6,751 nucleotides of DNA from Pseudomonadota bacterium (GTDB lineage: Bacteria; Pseudomonadota; Gammaproteobacteria; Magnimaribacterales; D2472): the NCBI GenBank assembly GCA_010024215.1, contig RGHK01000046.1, forward strand, positions 1 to 6,751, in the 5' to 3' direction. Position numbers and translations under genes: made by a program. Every line of letters starts with the position of its first letter. Positions within the stretch are counted from its first letter, which is position 1. The notes under the pieces are model-generated. The model had not been told where the DNA came from. It did not search any database and saw only the letters and a program-made list of their open reading frames with translations. Shown here in pieces: positions 6,413-6,751 of this stretch.

Positions 6413-6751
6413 TTAATTTTCGTCTTTATAAATTTTATTAGCAAGCTCTAGGCGATCAATAGTACCAGTATCTATCCACATAGAGTCTGATATCTGCCCA
6501 GTAACCATATTTTTTTCGATATATCCAACTAGTATAGATTTCCAAATATCAAAAGGCGCGTCTTCTATGGTAAGGCCATCAAATATTATTGGATTTATAA
6601 CTGATACCCCACTCCATGTATATTCATTTGCATGGTTATTGCGTATGGTGACCAAATCAGAATCCAAACAAAAATCACCGCCAATATTATGATCAGGATT
6701 TTTTACACCAACAAGATGTGCAATTTCTACATTTTTCTTTATGTCTTTTAA
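6413..6751 (-). CDS. MurU-like sugar-1-phosphate nucleotidyltransferase, C-terminal part (5' end outside the window)
   Basis: An open frame runs from the right edge for 112 codons to TAA, with no start needed inside the window; a TTG at 6667 is internal (Leu of FCLDSD), not the gene's start. The fragment begins within the catalytic domain and shows AHLVGVKNPDHN and GGDFCLDSD near its N-terminal edge, then SGVSVINPIIF, and ends with a WIDTGTIDRLELAN segment. These resemble the W-x-D-x-GT-x-x-RL ending of the MurU/GlmU-like nucleotidyltransferase family. The best guess is N-acetylmuramate-1-phosphate uridylyltransferase, which acts with AmgK in peptidoglycan sugar recycling. A mannose-1-phosphate or glucose-1-phosphate nucleotidyltransferase is the alternative. 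The N-terminal nucleotide-binding signature is outside the window, so specificity is not shown. The stop is 3 bp before the rpe start, on the same strand. Confidence 0.78.
   Translation of the reverse strand, partial: LKDIKKNVEIAHLVGVKNPDHNIGGDFCLDSDLVTIRNNHANEYTWSGVSVINPIIFDGLTIEDAPFDIWKSILVGYIEKNMVTGQISDSMWIDTGTIDRLELANKIYKDEN

Larger units (their letters stand above)
397..6751 (-). other. Putative single transcription unit: murU-like, rpe, DUF192, trpE, trpG, trpD, trpC, helicase
   Basis: Eight genes run in the same direction with no spacer longer than 3 bp. Their junctions are a 3 bp gap, a 41 bp overlap, an 11 bp overlap, ATGA, ATGA, TAATG and TTGA. There is no room for a separate promoter region between genes, so any internal promoter would lie inside coding sequence. 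The upstream end is outside the window. No terminator follows the helicase before coq7 begins on the opposite strand. Co-transcription is an inference from spacing only. Confidence 0.65.

Overview
This 6.75 kb window is densely packed, AT-rich bacterial chromosome (roughly one third G+C by eye). It carries a tryptophan-biosynthesis operon between housekeeping genes. A Coq7-type ubiquinone hydroxylase, a MurU-type sugar nucleotidyltransferase, separate trpE/trpG/trpD and a monofunctional trpC point to a gammaproteobacterium. The low G+C, very short or overlapping gene junctions and lack of any spacer longer than 3 bp suggest a streamlined, possibly marine lineage (SAR86-like). That placement is an inference from style and was not checked by phylogeny.

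Layout: at the left edge, on the plus strand, is the C-terminal part of coq7 (to 394). Everything else is on the minus strand and reads from the right edge leftwards: the C-terminal part of a MurU-like uridylyltransferase (6751-6413), rpe (6409-5741), an exported DUF192 protein (5781-5332), trpE (5342-3876), trpG (3879-3316), trpD (3319-2309), trpC (2309-1560) and a small SF2 helicase (1563-397). The helicase and coq7 converge with 2 bp between their stop codons.

The minus-strand genes look like one transcription unit. Junctions are, in order, a 3 bp gap, a 41 bp overlap, an 11 bp overlap, ATGA, ATGA, TAATG and TTGA. TrpE and TrpG make anthranilate from chorismate, TrpD adds the phosphoribosyl group, and TrpC forms indole-3-glycerol phosphate. 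TrpF and the TrpAB synthase are not in the window. No leader peptide or attenuator can fit ahead of trpE. The TrpE Trp-binding LLES and NPSPYM segments are intact, so feedback inhibition of the enzyme is the only visible control.

Most of the window is ordinary. The points worth a second look are the helicase placed as the last, translationally coupled gene of the trp operon (TTG start, strong Shine-Dalgarno inside trpC), and a TrpD whose GTGGD phosphate-binding motif reads GTGGT. I see no RNA gene, mobile element, CRISPR array, or convincing promoter or terminator, and no evidence of a new multi-gene system.
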